Part shown: piece by piece, positions 23,651-37,081 of the stretch
How the letters are laid out: each line of letters opens with the position of its first letter
How positions within the stretch are numbered: the stretch's first letter is position 1
NCBI GenBank assembly: GCA_030490835.1
Contig: CM059972.1
Span: forward strand, 16,159,764-16,223,763
Source of the DNA: Annona cherimola
Taxonomy: Eukaryota > Streptophyta > Magnoliopsida > Magnoliales > Annonaceae
Reading direction: 5' to 3'
DNA length: 64,000 nt
Notes under the pieces: model-generated
Database searches by the model: none
Told to the model about the DNA's origin: nothing
What the model saw: the letters and a program-made list of their open reading frames with translations, nothing else
Made by a program: the position numbers and the translations under genes

Positions 23651-23973
23651 TAGTATGTACACAATGTGATAGTTTAATATTATAATAAAACATATTTAGG
23701 GAGGAAATATTGATTGGTATGTACACAATGTGATAGTTTGATATTGAAGCGGGACCTATATATATATTGATTGTTATGTATACAATGTGATAGTTTGATA
23801 CTATAATAAACCACATTCACAACCTTCACATTTAAGGAGGAAATCTCGAAAATTCCTTCATTCGAAGGGAAAATTGTAAAAACTTCCGTTTCAGAGGACT
23901 TTTTTGGAAAAATCCATTCCAACCAAAGGGATAACCTATCTGTTATATTAAGTGGAATACGATTAAGGGTTTT

Positions 23974-24504
23974 GCTTCTATGTAATTAGGTTACATAGAA
24001 GTGGAGCCATGTAATCCCTTTAAAATCTAAAATTTAGATCTTTGATAAAAAATCTAATACATTCATTATATTTAATATCATTTGTTTATCTAGGAGATAA
24101 ATTTCATCCCAATTGAGTATGTTTATGGGTTACGTTTGTTAGAAAATGTATATATTCATGTATAAATTATGAAAAATGCTAAAATATTAATTTTAAAATA
24201 GTATTTTTGACATCTAAATCGTCTAAAATATTATTTTTATGTGAATAAATAATGTTATAAAGTATTATTACATTTTAATATATGTGTAACTAGATCTAGG
24301 CATTTTTTATAATTCATACATGAATATATATATTTGAACAAATGTGACTCTTAAACATACTTGATTAGGATGAAATTTAATCTTCTAAATAAACAACTGA
24401 AGTTAAATACAATGAATGGATTACATTTTTCATTAATAATCAAAATCTTAGGTTTTAAAAGGATTACATGGGTCCGTTTCTATATAATCATGTTACATAA
24501 AAGC
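23974..24504. mobile_element. Foldback element (family F2), copy 2
   Basis: A 531-bp copy whose left arm (GCTTCTATGTAATTAGG, then GAAGTGGAGCCATGTAATCC) is the inverted complement of the right arm (GGATTACATGGGTCCG, ATGTTACATAAAAGC). It is non-coding. A clear target duplication was not found. Confidence 0.7.
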
Positions 24505-25418
24505 AAGACCCTACAATTAATACAACCATAACTTCTAAAATTTTAATAAATTTTGCACCTATTTAGCCTAAGTCTCACCCATAGCAAACTTATATCACTA
24601 TAACATATTGTTAATGAGTTAGATTAAAGATCATTAAAATAAATAATGTGACGAAAAGAGTTTAGAGAAAATAAAAAAGGATAAAAATGCATTTAGTTTC
24701 TTTCAAAATGTTGGATTGGGGGGGTCAGCTCAAGACATAGTTGACCCCATTAATTTCCTTTTTGGAATTTAATTGTTGTTTGCTGAACCAATCTTTAGCT
24801 GCCAAGTGACAAATTGGGGCAGATCAACCCGACAAAAATTTCTTCCTTATCCATACATATAAATTAAAAATTGCACTACTACAGTGTACTTTTTATCAAC
24901 CTCGAAGACACCATGAAATCAAAAAACCTTTCGATGCACTGTCTTGGATTTTAAAACCAAAACAAACTCATGTACATTGTTTTCTTTCAAGAATGGAGGC
25001 TTTGCACAAAACAGAACACCAACAACAGAACAAAAAAAAAGGAAAATCGAGAGAAAGGATAATTGTAAGAGAGTGTTTATTTTTTGGGGTTTGAGATCAC
25101 CTACCCTTGCTTTCGTGAAGGGTATGCATTATAAATGAGTGACCACCGGCATTGGAAGGTAGCGTGGGTTTAGTAGGATAGTGCGTCAGAAGGTGGGCTT
25201 TACCCGGTCTTTTATTGCTAGAGAATGCTTTTACCCATGTCAGTTGTTTGTAGCTACATAATAATAAGCTAGTGATAAAGGGCTCTTACATATTCCAACA
25301 AATATTATTTTCTAAGCACCCTAATAATTGAGAACCCCATCCATGCGAATAAAATAATTGAAAGTGTAATAATTATCATATAGCTACGGCGGAGGTTGTT
25401 ATTGGTGGTGACGGAATA
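24505..25418. other. Intergenic, no gene seen
   Basis: AT-rich DNA with an unassigned 64-codon open frame at 24,944-25,138. A long T-run at about 25,421-25,440 precedes the next T1 copy. Confidence 0.25.
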
Positions 25419-25450
25419 GTTTTTTTTTTTTTTTTTTTTTTGCTATATGA

Positions 25451-25733
25451 GGGTATGTTTGTCAATTAATAAAAAAAATATCAAGTTAAAACTTTTCAAT
25501 CTAAAACTTTTCACTCTCCACAATTATCATACTTTTTAATCATTTTTTTACATTTTCCTATACAACTACTCTATTTTTCAATCATTTTTACACAACTATC
25601 TACACAACTAACCTATCTATTTTAACTTTATCCTCTTTACTATTCATCATTACCCTTATCATATCACATCATTTGACAACTTTTACTCTCCAAAACTTTT
25701 CATCAAAAGTTTTATTCATTATCAAACACACCC
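25451..25733 (+). mobile_element. T1 miniature element
   Basis: A 283-bp copy running from GGGTATGTTTGTCAATT to ATCAAACACACCC. The body is near consensus (AACTTTTCAATCTAAAAC, CATCAAAAGTTTTA). Flanking TGA and TAA may be a decayed 3-bp duplication. Confidence 0.85.
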
Positions 25734-27967
25734 TAAGTCACGCTGGCCTTTTCCTCGTTGGTTATCGTACAATGGGTTAATTGGTTCTAAACGGTTGAGC
25801 CAGCTTCATTTCGAGTACAATGCTTGCAGTTGGGACTTGGGAATCGGTCTGCACGCTTATAAATTGTTGGGGCCCCTAAGCCGTCAACATATTTTGTATA
25901 CTTAGATTCTGTGAGCCCATAATTGTCAAATCATAGTTCTATTCTGATGAATGTGGACCATCTAACTTTTTTTTCTCCTAGGATTCCTTTCACTTTGTTA
26001 ATGATTTTGGGTTCTTTTTAGACCATCAGATTAGTTCCATAACTGCAACAAAAGTTAGGCAACATTCGTGAACGAGCCTTAAATTTTTACGTTTGAACGT
26101 TTTCCATTTCACTGCCTGCTTGGAGATGTTAGGAAATGACAAAAAACAGACAAGAGAGTAATCATTTTGACTAATAAATATATTGCCATGAAAATTTTTT
26201 GGTTAATTATTGGTGTTTAATAGGGCATTAATTATTGTTTGGGCTATCGGTCTACACTTATACGACCATCTGATCATCCCCACCTGGCCGTAGCCGTTAG
26301 CCATAATAATCTTGATTGAAGTGACGAAGTCGACGTGTGCTTAACCAATCAAATTCCATACCTACTTTTGCTCTTCCTATACGTGCGTTCGCACACGCCA
26401 TCTGTCCCCTCTATTTATCTTCATCTAGCCGTGCCTAGTGTTATATGGTATGAAACTCAATCAATCATCCAAAAGTACATGTTTTTAATTTTGACACAAT
26501 AAATTTTCGCCAGCTAATACAAATTAAGACGCTATCCAGAACAAGTACCAGCTGCAATAAAGCGCTGATCTTTCTTTTTTTGATAACGGGCCAACATTTG
26601 TTTCTTTTAAGCACATTATAGGTTCTGCAGCCGTGGAGGTCGCAGCCTGTCATTCGTCCATTCATAGGTGCTGGTGATACCAAAACCGGATAAGGCACTG
26701 CCGACTGGGCAGCCCTCGGTACGTGATGAGGGCGTCCAAAATGCCCATATGTTTCAAGTCTCCTGGGTAAGTGGGAGTCCGGAAATCGCCCTCCTCCGGT
26801 TGTGAGGTTCGGCTTCTGGGAAATTTTATTTCCCTCGAATATAAGTAGAGCAGTCTTCAAGAAAGAATTTAGGGAGCTCGGCGAGTATCTTCCACATAAA
26901 TAAGCTTAATTTATAATATCAAGTGTCACGTTTTACGTTATCAAATAAAATAACTAAAAGAAAAAATTCTGGATTTTTAAACAGGATGATAGTATGTTAC
27001 TGTAGACATAGTTATTAGTTTTTTGAGTTGAAACGCGCGCGTGCTGGCGTAACAGTCTATAGACGGCAAGAGCATCCTCTTCCGTACATTATTACATGTA
27101 CGTCGAATCTTTGTATTTCCAATAGAAAGATATGATCCGTCCCACAAAATTTTACACGCGTTTTGAATATACGCTGGCGATCATATGCGGCTGCGATTTA
27201 CGGGCCCCAAAAAGGTTTATTTTTATATTTTTTTTCATAAGTGCATGTGCCTCGTCTTAAATTTGTTTTGCATTTTTATGGCTAAAATTCAATAAAAAGA
27301 AATAACTCGCGTTACTACTTTTAAAAGTAAAAATATTAAATAAATACAAATAATTGTAAAATTACATAAAAATCCAAAGCTATTTTGGAAGATTCTCCTC
27401 TTCTTTATGTTTGTCATGTATTAAGACAAGAAAACAGGATTGCATATTTTTCAACTGATTTTGTTTCTGTTCATTTTGTGGATAGTTACGCTTGGTGGGG
27501 GAACCCCCCTCCCTAAGCCATTGTAGCAAACATCTGTACACATAATTTTTTAGTAATATATTTTTCGGACCCTCCTGTCCCTCCCCCTATCAAAATGACA
27601 CGGAGATGGGATAGGAAAGGATCCTTTCATCAAAAAATAAATTTTTTTTTTTTTATAAAATTACATATGTATCAAAGCTTCTGGTGGAGCTCATATGTTT
27701 ATAAATTTTTTTTAAAAATATTGTACCATCCAGATTTTGGCTACTCGACTCTGAACAACACATCTTTACAACTTAAACATTCTTCCATGTTTTTCTTACT
27801 AATTATACCTAAAGTTTGCGAGACAACACTTCTAAAAAACTCCTAACAAACACGCAGGCCAGAGCGTGATGCACCTGGGCTAAGCCTTAGTCGCAGTCGA
27901 CCCTGAATGTTATAAGTGCGTGGAATTGTGCTGCGATCGCATGCGTGTAGAGGCGACTGACAACCTC
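25734..27967. other. Intergenic; no gene recognised
   Basis: A 131-codon minus-strand open frame at 26,465-26,860 lies in a GC-richer patch (26,600-26,830) and includes RFPDSHLPRRLETYGHFG and VPYPVLVSPAPMNG, with no domain I know. TTTTTTTGATAA at 26,574-26,585 looks like the A-tail of a retroposed fragment. The remainder is AT-rich. Confidence 0.25.
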
Positions 27968-27983
27968 AGCAGTGGTGTTTGTT

Positions 27984-28025
27984 TGTTCTCTCTTTTTTTT
28001 TTTTTTTTTTGATAAAAGAAAAGAA
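27984..28025 (-). mobile_element. Minimal A-tailed retroposed insertion (42 bp)
   Basis: Only 42 bp are inserted between perfect 16-bp duplications AGCAGTGGTGTTTGTT (27,968-27,983 and 28,026-28,041). On the minus strand the insert reads TTCTTTTCTTTTATC and then 18 A. It ends like the LINE at 43.4 kb (TTTATCAAAAA), so it is likely an extreme 5' truncation. Confidence 0.8.
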
Positions 28026-28041
28026 AGCAGTGGTGTTTGTT

Positions 28042-29209
28042 GATACATCACATCATTGAGGTTCTTGTTACTAAAATCATGATATGTTGGAGTAAAAAGC
28101 ATAATTCCGACTATTCGATACCCTGAAGATTCACTGGTGAAATCTCATGTGACATTCATCTTTCATCCGCTCGTCAAAGGTACCCTAATCAAACAATCTT
28201 AGCCGTCTGATAACTTGACCTTGCGATGGTAAAAAATTCATTCCCCATGCATCTATTTGACATTTGTATTTTTACTAGAGTCATTTGTAAATATAGCTCC
28301 ATAGTAGGGATGTTGCAAGTAAGCACATTAGTTTTATAAAATTGCAATTGCAAATAACTTCCATGAACCCATTTTTCTCTTTGTATCCTATTAGCCCTGT
28401 AAATGGCAGATTCATGACTTCGATGATGACATGCGTTGAAGTGGGTCCTCCACAACTCAAAACTGGTGTTGGGCCCCTTCAATCTGTTTGACCTTACCAT
28501 GATATCATGAAGCCTAGCTGATGTTTTTATGGCAAATGCCCACGAGGTATTACGGGGAATGTTCTGTAATTCCTTACATGTGGGTGAATGTTCTTTTGGG
28601 ATTCAGATCTTTTTAAAAAGATTTTTACCCCCCAGCCCCCTATCCCCCTCCTGAGAGCATGCATTTCTTTATATATATATATATACACACATTTTTTTGT
28701 CTTGTGCTAGCCTATATGATTGGCATCGGAAATCATTGTTCCAGTAGGACAGCCTGGCTGTTGGGATTTAAGTTTTTTATTCGATATTCAATTTTCTACC
28801 CAAAAAATCATTAAAACTGGACATTTAAGTGAGCTATACGTATTATATTACATCTTATTTTCCAACTCATATATTACAATGAAGCTCAAGAACGAGGCGA
28901 GGTGGCCAACCAAGCGTAAGTGAGCCGTACGTTGATAGTTGTAAAAGTATAAAACAATCGTTCTCTGCGTGCTTTTGATTTGTAGTGCGTCTTCTTTTTC
29001 ATCCGTATACTTACATCATATTTCAATTTTTAGATTATCATGAAGATTACTAAAAATAAGACCACATTCTCCCTATCATCGATAAAGAGGTAAACCAATT
29101 GTTCTCTATTCCAAAAACCTATGGCTCCCACCATGGGATAAGATTCAATCCTATGTCTTCATATCATTATGCTACGTTGCTTACTGCCTAGGCAACAATT
29201 GGATGACTA
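28042..29209. other. Intergenic, no gene seen
   Basis: A 103-codon minus-strand open frame at 28,189-28,500 shows no known domain. A short TA microsatellite lies near 28,671-28,684. Confidence 0.25.
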
Positions 29210-29223
29210 TAGTGTGTCTCCTT

Positions 29224-29440
29224 TTTTTTTTTGATGTCTTATATATTACAACCCTTTCATCTCACATGTATTTTTTCTCTCACATGCATTTTTCTTATTG
29301 TTTTTGCTCAAACATAAAGTTAACCACATTTCTACAACGCTCCTCAAGATGGGAGACCATGCTCCCCATACCCGGATCGAAACCAGGACGTCCTGGCATA
29401 CTACAGAGATGAGCACCAACTGTGCTACGGTGTTGGGCTC
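29224..29440 (-). mobile_element. tRNA-derived SINE with perfect target duplication
   Basis: This 217-bp minus-strand element has A-box-like GTAGCACAGTTGG and B-box GGTTTCGATCCGGG at its 5' end. A body of about 100 bp follows, ending ATATATAAGACATC plus an A-tail (plus-strand T-run from 29,224). It is flanked by TAGTGTGTCTCCTT at 29,210-29,223 and 29,441-29,454. It appears full length. Confidence 0.92.
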
Positions 29441-29849
29441 TAGTGTGTCTCCTTGATTATGCACTTTGTGCATCATTTATGAAATAAAAATCAGAATTTT
29501 GTTTGGGGAGTCTCATTATTTAGAAAATTATTTGCCAAATTGCTAGTCATAATGATTTTTAATTACATCTTTAAAAAGATAATATTCTTAATTTTGAAAA
29601 AGGTATTACTATGAAGGATGAAGCAAAACTATGATGGACTCTATACTTTGGGCTTGCCAATAAGTCTTAAGGTAATGAATTGCAATCTTATATGCTAAAA
29701 TATGTGATTAGACTCCATCTGAGGAGCTTCTTGTCCAATCCAAGGAGCTTGGAAGTGAATAGTGATGAGTAACTATGGGTTATATTTTAGTGTGATTGAT
29801 CGATTAGGAAAATCGTCATTGTATTGGTGAGTTAACTTAATAGGTGATT

Positions 29850-31550
29850 TGTAACACCCCATTCCTAGAAATACTCAATAATTAGTTAATGGGTGCTACA
29901 CAACTTAAGAAAAATTCAGCAGCATCTCCTCATAATATACAAGGGGTAATATGGAATACATGACTTGATATTCATAAACATTTCAATCTGTAACATTCAA
30001 TCCTATATTTATATACTTGCATCTTCATATAATAAGGACATTCATATAAAAGGAAAATCATTAAATATTACCCTTACACATCAAGCAAATATAATGATCA
30101 TGCATATGTGTATCCATAGGGATTATAATCCAATCCGAAATATCAAATACATTATAACTGTCAAAGTGAATCCGCCTAAATAATTGTCTACATATATGAT
30201 TATCAAAAGAGCACAAATTTAAAAAAACTGAAATTAAAATATTGTACTATGGTCTCTCAGATTTGATCTTCAACTTGTCCCATCTTGAAGTTCCCCACCT
30301 GGCCTGTGATCTAAAGGCACAATAACAAACGATATGAGTCTAAATAGACCCAGCAAGTAGATAGTGGTTAGCACAAAGTGGAAATAAGTATAATGATGGA
30401 TGCTCATGTAGTGATGAAGCTAACACATATGAGTCCAATACCCACTCCCAAGATCGTATGCATATAACCACGTATAAATAGAATAACACAACCAATCATC
30501 TACTCATGTCCATCAAGGGCCATGAACAACCCTCTCCTCATGTCAATTAGGGGCCATGAACAACTCTTTTACAACCAACCATTTGAAATAACACATCATA
30601 CATAATAGACAAGGAAACATGTCGCAAACTGCACATACAACATCAACAAAATTTAAATTCAACATATAAATCTGTCACACAAGCATTTTATCAAACACAT
30701 GATAGGTGCGAAATGAAAGAACCTTCAATTCATACTCTCGTTTGAGGCGAATCAGTTCACGTCACATTTCAGCAATATGAAAACTGCTAAGAAGTCTTTT
30801 ACATCATAGAAATCGCACATTCAAAGCAAATTCCCCATGAACCCTAACTGTTACGAACCCTACGCCTCATACCATGAAGTTATCAGGCGCTACACATTCC
30901 CACCAGTCTCACATCACGTTTAACATAAAATTTCATCACTAAATCAAGAAGGGGCGACATCTACTTACCTTGACCGTGATTTCTCCCAAAACAGCGACCC
31001 TATATGTGGATTGCAGAGATTCGGAGCTTCAGAGCTTCCTGGACTAGGATCTATGACCTTCAAGGAAGTCGGTATAGTTTTCCTCAAGAGATCCACGGGT
31101 GGTTCGAACTGAGTGGAAGAGGAAGAAGAGGAGGAGCGAAGAACCAGAAGAGAAGAAGAAGGAAGCACAGTCGGGCGCGAAATGGAAAAATGAAGCCCTA
31201 GAGCGCGGGCCGCCCATGTTAATTGAACCCATTGAGTCGGGCCGGGGCATGGGTCGGGTCCAGTCGCAATTAGCAATTTAATTTCCCGCTCCTACAACTT
31301 AATAATTAAAATTTTCTCCGGGGGCGCTGCCCCCTTGATCCCCGTGACCTGACCGGTCAAGTCGAATCCCGTACCTACTCTGCGAAGGGAAAAAAATAGT
31401 TATAGTGCTCAACAATGACACACTAATCATACATATTTAAATTTATACTCAATGTGCTAAGATCATAAACTCCTAGTGGCATGTTCATAAGTTACTTCAT
31501 AAATAGAGAAGGGTTATAATGAAAATAAAATAAAATACCTGGTCCTTACA
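29850..31550. mobile_element. Solo LTR, 1,701 bp
   Basis: The segment begins TGTAACACCCC and ends GGTCCTTACA, so it has the TG...CA ends of an LTR. It is flanked by a perfect 5-bp duplication, TGATT (29,845-29,849 and 31,551-31,555). No internal retrotransposon domain is present, so this is a single LTR left by recombination. TGTAACACCCC openings are common in plant Ty3/gypsy LTRs, but the superfamily is inferred only. Overlapping open frames at 30,965-31,281 lie inside the LTR and are not believed to be genes. Confidence 0.88.
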
Positions 31551-31942
31551 TGATTCTTTGAATTGTTTAGACTTCTCATGACGAGTTGGCTTAATATGAT
31601 TTATACGTGTGAGTAGCTTAGTTCTGATAAAAGACTCATATTAACAATCACTTTTGTAAATAGTGTGAATCTATAATAGGAAGAAAAAATGCAAATAGGC
31701 CAATAATATGTTATTATTTGATTGTTGACATTATTTAAGGGCTAGTGATAATATCATTATACCATGTACATGTTGTGAACCAATACATTTAAATTTATAT
31801 TACTAAATACATAATAATTTTTTAGGGTCTAGCAGCTAATGCTAATTTGATTTTAAACTCTACATCTCTTACACATTGTCAGAATCACATACACTAGTGA
31901 TAAACACTTAGTGATTCGAGAATTGACTAATATTGTTTATTA

Positions 31943-32696
31943 AGAATACTTCTATGAAATCTTTTTTCTAATTTTAATATCTCAATGATTGATGAAAAAT
32001 TTACTTTGGGTGTGTTTGGTAATGAATAAAACTTTTGATGAAAAGTTTTGGAGAGTAAAAGTTGTCAAATGATGTGATATGATAGGGGTAATGATTAGTA
32101 GTAAAGAGGATAAAGTTAAACTAGATAAGTTAGTTGTGTGAATTGTTGTGTAGAAATGAATGAAAAGTAGGGTAGTTGTATAGGAAAATGTGAAAAAATG
32201 ATTAAAAAATATGATAGTTGTGGAGAGTGAAAAGTTTTAACTTGACCTTTTTGTCAATTGCCAAACATACCCTTTATTTATTATATTTGACGTCATTTTC
32301 GGTATCTTAAAAATCCTTTCATTTATATAGTATTACAGTGCATGGGCTTCATCCACAAATGTGTAAAATTAATATAATAAAATAATTTAATATTAAATAT
32401 TAATTTTAAATTATATTGCCAATACTTAAACCGTTTAAAATATCATTTATACGTAGAAAAATGATTTATAAAGTATTATTATATTCTAATACATATATAA
32501 GTAGATTTAAATATTTTCGTAATTTATATTTGACTATATATTTTTCAGCAAATGGAACACATGCACATATTTGATTTAGATGAAATTTTATTTTTTAGCT
32601 AAATAAATAATATAAAATACAATAAATGAGTTGAATTTTTCATTAACAATTAGAATTATAAATCTTAAAGAAATTACATGGACCACTTCTATACAA
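31943..32696. mobile_element. Foldback element (family F2), copy 3, split by T1
   Basis: The left arm ATACTTCTATGAAATC and the right arm ATTACATGGACCACTTCTAT are roughly inverted. The interior carries F2 landmarks (TTATTATATTTGACGTC, ATATTCTAATACATATATAAG). A 265-bp T1 copy interrupts it at 32,008. Confidence 0.65.
32008..32272 (-). mobile_element. T1 miniature element inside F2
   Basis: A clean reverse T1 with ends GGGTGTGTTTGGTAATG and CAATTGCCAAACATACCC. TTT stands on both sides (32,005-32,007 and 32,273-32,275). Comparison with other F2 copies shows the host sequence continuing across the insertion. Confidence 0.9.
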
Positions 32697-35600
32697 GCAT
32701 GTACTTCAATTTTTTATATTTACGAAGCGATGGTGGGTCAATTAGTTGAGAAAAATCAGTTTCATCAAACGACCGTACGTTTCTCTCGATAGTTTTATGA
32801 TCATGACTTGCGTACAGTAGGAGCTAATCTTTCTTACTTTCAGTTAAAAACGGGTGCCTAAAGTATCCTATTGCCCACGTATCAAGCAATCCATGGAACC
32901 ACAGCATGAAAGGACTCCATTGGGTTCTCTTTTATGACATAACCTCATTAGGTATCTGCCGGACAACCTGAGTCCGTACTCCTTACATTCCTGGCTGTTT
33001 GATCGTCAGCTGAATGATGGACGGTGCTGGTTGGATGGGCGGAGGTAAGCGCTTTGGCAGGAGGGTCGTCGGGAGTCATTTTGACCGGTTGTGGCGACCC
33101 ACAGCTCATGTTTTTCAGAACGTCCAGCTATAATCCTTTTCGATGCAATAAATTGGGGCTAGTAAGGTGGAGAAGAATGGGTGAGAACAAAACAAACGGC
33201 AGGCACGGCTGAGCTGTGCGTTGAAAAGATCGGGATTACACGTGCAGTGGGATGTAGGTGAAAGGACCTCCAAGCTGTCGGCTTGATGGCTCGTCCTTAT
33301 CCGGCTGCTCTGTTCACGGATCACGATTTTGTCCCACCAACCCCGGCTCCGCCCCGAGCATCTGCATCCTTTTTCATGCTCGGCTTCTCTCCCTACAACC
33401 TATTGGTCGGATGGACGGACCCATACACCCAACCCAGCACAATTTCATGTGGGACCCATCGTTTTGGATAGTCTAATATGACAAAGACATGTAGTGCCGG
33501 TGTTATTTCTTGGGCACACCAGATCAACGGTTGTGATCACGGGATGTGGAGGTTTCCCACGTATCGATCCTCTCATTTTCGAAAACTGTTTACTGTCTAC
33601 GCACCATGTGGAGTATGATTCTAACCTGCTCTCGCACTTGCGTGCTAACGCCTCGCGCGTGGGATATCTCAAGCGTGTGGAAGATCGGACCAGCATCTTC
33701 GGTGACCCTTCTCGAAAATTCCGCTGCATGTATTTATCCGGTCCAGATATCATCATTTGGTAGTATTATGCGGTCAAATGATGATCGGGCAGGTTGGGTC
33801 CCGTGATCGACGGCTCTGATGTAGAACACGTTTGTTTAATCCCACGCGTGGGGCAGGTGCACGGTGTTTTGCAGTGAGTTCCGTGACCGCATGCAAGGAA
33901 GAAGAGATCTCAGAGTTGGTAAAGAGAATTTTGGAGCATGTACTGATATTGCAGGAGACGGGGACAGTGAGTTTTTGCCGGGAGTTTTCATAGCTTGCAC
34001 CTTTTTCATGCTGCTGGCTAGGCATGTGAATTTCGCACCCACCTCATTGAGATGTACGTCCACGCTTTCCACTTCAGATAAAATGTGCAGCCATGACTAT
34101 CCTTTTAGGGAGTGGTGGGCCACTTCGGGCCATACACGTGTGTTCGCGCGAGTGCATCGATAATATCTTTTGACATCTTTGATGACTGTTAACCCAAAAG
34201 GGGTGGGTGTTGGTAGATGTGAAGTGGGCCCACCTCACATCATGTAATCCACGGTTCTGATTGCTTGGCACAAGAGTGGTATTGTTTTCGGCTTCACGAA
34301 TGATGGCTGATATAACGATTACTCAGAAAAGAAAAGAAAACATCCGCAACCTAATCATGTTCTTGTGATTCCCTACAACTCATTTTTCTAAAATTTCATG
34401 AACATGGTGCCTTAATATTTCAATTTGCATTCATGTATGGATAAGTATCCGATGCTCCTATTTTTAAGCTACTAACTACAAAGGAATCGACATTATTTGG
34501 TCATATGTGTGGACCAATCATTGTGTTGTGAAGAATGATTTTAAAAACACATAGAAAAGAATTTTTTTCTTTTTTTAATTAAAATAAATCAGAACATACA
34601 TACATACCCAGACCTAGACCTGCGCTGGGCGCTGGGTGGACTTCAGGAGACTTAAGCCTCTTGGACATTTGCTGTATATCCCTATACAAATAAGTTACAA
34701 CGAAAACGGAATAAGATCAGATGTAGCTATCTTACAGGTGAATCACTTCAAAAAATTGCATCATTTGTAATATATTTTCATATTTAAACCCCTAATTACA
34801 TTTTAGTTCAAATTAATACCCTAAATCAATTTTAATTATTTATATGAGTTTTAATAATTAAATTTACTAAAATATTTATTTTTAAATTGGTATTAATCCT
34901 TGAATATTAACTTTTTATAAGCATATTTTTTCTGCGTAAAACATAATATATTGAATTGATTTGAAAAATAAGCGGTTAATATTATAAAAAGCAGTGCATA
35001 CGGTTTAAATCTTATTTTGTGGATGCTGATTATAATTGACTATAAACACATCAAACATATTTGATTTTTCATGTGGTGATTTTAATATGAAAAATACGAT
35101 CAATTGATGGTCTAGGTCTTGCATTATATCTCACCAAAACTCATTTTAAAAAAAAATACTCTATCCAAGGGAAAGAGTGTTGTGCTCTTCAAATTTTGGT
35201 TTCCATGAAAACGCAGGCTAGGATGCAAAAGGGTCGATTCAATGGAGGGTTTAATTAGACATCGAAGCCCTTAAAAAGAGTGGAAATGACCATGGGAAAG
35301 CCCTGAATGGTGGATGAGGAGTCCTTTTTCTGGCAATTTGCATTACAAGATTCTCATATTTCATTAATGGATGAATCCGTCAATCCAATTCACTGTCCTT
35401 ATCACTATTTGTTAATTTCGATAACCCAATTCTTTTTTTTGAAAAAAAAAAATTCCACGTGGAGATATTGGTTTAAAATGTTGGCTTTTCTTTGGACTGA
35501 AAATGTTAGCCTCACTGTGTAGCTAAGAGTTCGATCAAATGAGCCATTTCTCATCCATTAAGGGAAAGAAAAATGATGTGATAAAGACAACGATTATGAA

Positions 35601-37081
35601 ACACAATGCAATACAATAATTAAGAGGACTTTTCCAACAAACAGCTACGTGTAATGATAGAATAAAACGATAATAACGATAAACATAGAATTATTAAAAC
35701 GACTAAATATTTATCAAATAAAATAGGGTGGAAAGGGGAAAAAAAGGTCTTCTTCCTTTTTTTCTAACTCATCAGACGCTCATTTTGTGGGAAAAGTGAG
35801 TTTGCCATAATATTCCATGTCAGCATCAATAGACAACAAATCTATCCGCCTGGCAAATCATTCGTGCTTTTCCTAACTACCATGTTAACTTTTCTTCCTT
35901 TTTTCTTTATGGTGGGTACAGTGATAAATTAAGATGCCATCTGATAGGGGAATCACAAGGTTTCTTTGCACTCGACCATTAAAATCAAATGGCCCCGTTG
36001 TTAGTGGTCCAAATTGATCATTGGATTCTTCCACTCGGCATCTTCATGTTAATTTCTATCTCGGAACCAACCTGATATGATTTGATCATAACAAATATAG
36101 TATTAGGTTATCATCCAATACAGCCCATATTGTCCATGTATCCATTTTACTTTTTTAATTCTAAAAAGTTTCTTGAAGATCTGAATTATCTATAAGGTTT
36201 ATCCATGTGCATTCGTTTATAACATATTCAATTTCGTAGTTGCATATTCAATCTCAAAAGATGTTTAAATTTTGAAACATATGATTTTTCAATTAAATTA
36301 ATTTTTGACCTTAATAATAAACACTTAATAATAAAGATAGTAGATGATTTAGATTCTTAAAATTTACATATAAAAAAAGCAAAGAATTGCAGTTGGGTTG
36401 AATTAGATCAGAAACCTTCATGTATTAAGGCTTCACAAACGTGAGTATTAAGGTTTATAATCTTAACAAAAAATTATATGGGTTAATCTTGCAAATAATC
36501 AAACCTCGGATCTACAATTTAAAGGTTACATTTTTATCTTTTTTCTCCGTAGTTCTTGCAAGTAAATCATCAAAGCCCCAGATTCTACGAGGGAATAAAA
36601 ACATCATATCACAAGCAATATAAACAAACTACAAGGGTGAAAATATCTCACCAGGAGATTTGGAAATATTATTCATTAATCGATATGTGGTCCACAACCT
36701 TAAACGTGAAACATGGATGATTCTCTACTTGGGTGATTTCCGGGTAAGTGCCTGATGCATCCTTTTATGAAGCACACTTGGATGCATAAATGTCGGCTGC
36801 TTAATCATGCCAAGTCAATGCCTGAAATTCTTCACGAAATGTTTCAGCTCTAACGGGATGGATCTAACAATAGAAAAGGAAACAATCATTTTGACGATTT
36901 AGATTCCCCACAAGTGAGGGCACCAAAGAAATGATCGCATGCAAGCAATATTGCAACGACTTCCTCATTGTGGTAGTTTCCTCCTCCCACCCTCGTCCGC
37001 TGGTCCTCGTGCATGCAATCTCACATAAAACAAGCGACGCTGGGACATTGTCAAATGCATTCCTTTACACTTCGCTTCAGT
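32697..37081. other. Long intergenic stretch; GC-richer block without an assignable gene
   Basis: From about 32,860 to 34,300 base composition rises and many overlapping open frames of 60-103 codons occur on both strands (for example 33,445-33,756 minus and 33,864-34,163 plus). None shows a known domain, conserved intron phase or matching neighbour. Words such as GTGGGACCCAT and GTGGGCCCACC recur. From 34,300 to 37,080 it is AT-rich with nothing recognisable. It may be old gene or transposon debris. Confidence 0.25.

Noticed and set aside
26465..26860. 131-codon minus-strand open frame as a gene
   Set aside because: Its GC-richer part has no domain I know, and the ends run into AT-rich sequence with retroposon-like poly-T. 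Left as unassigned.
30965..31281. Overlapping open frames of 60-103 codons on both strands
   Set aside because: They lie inside the solo LTR and overlap each other, with no domain.
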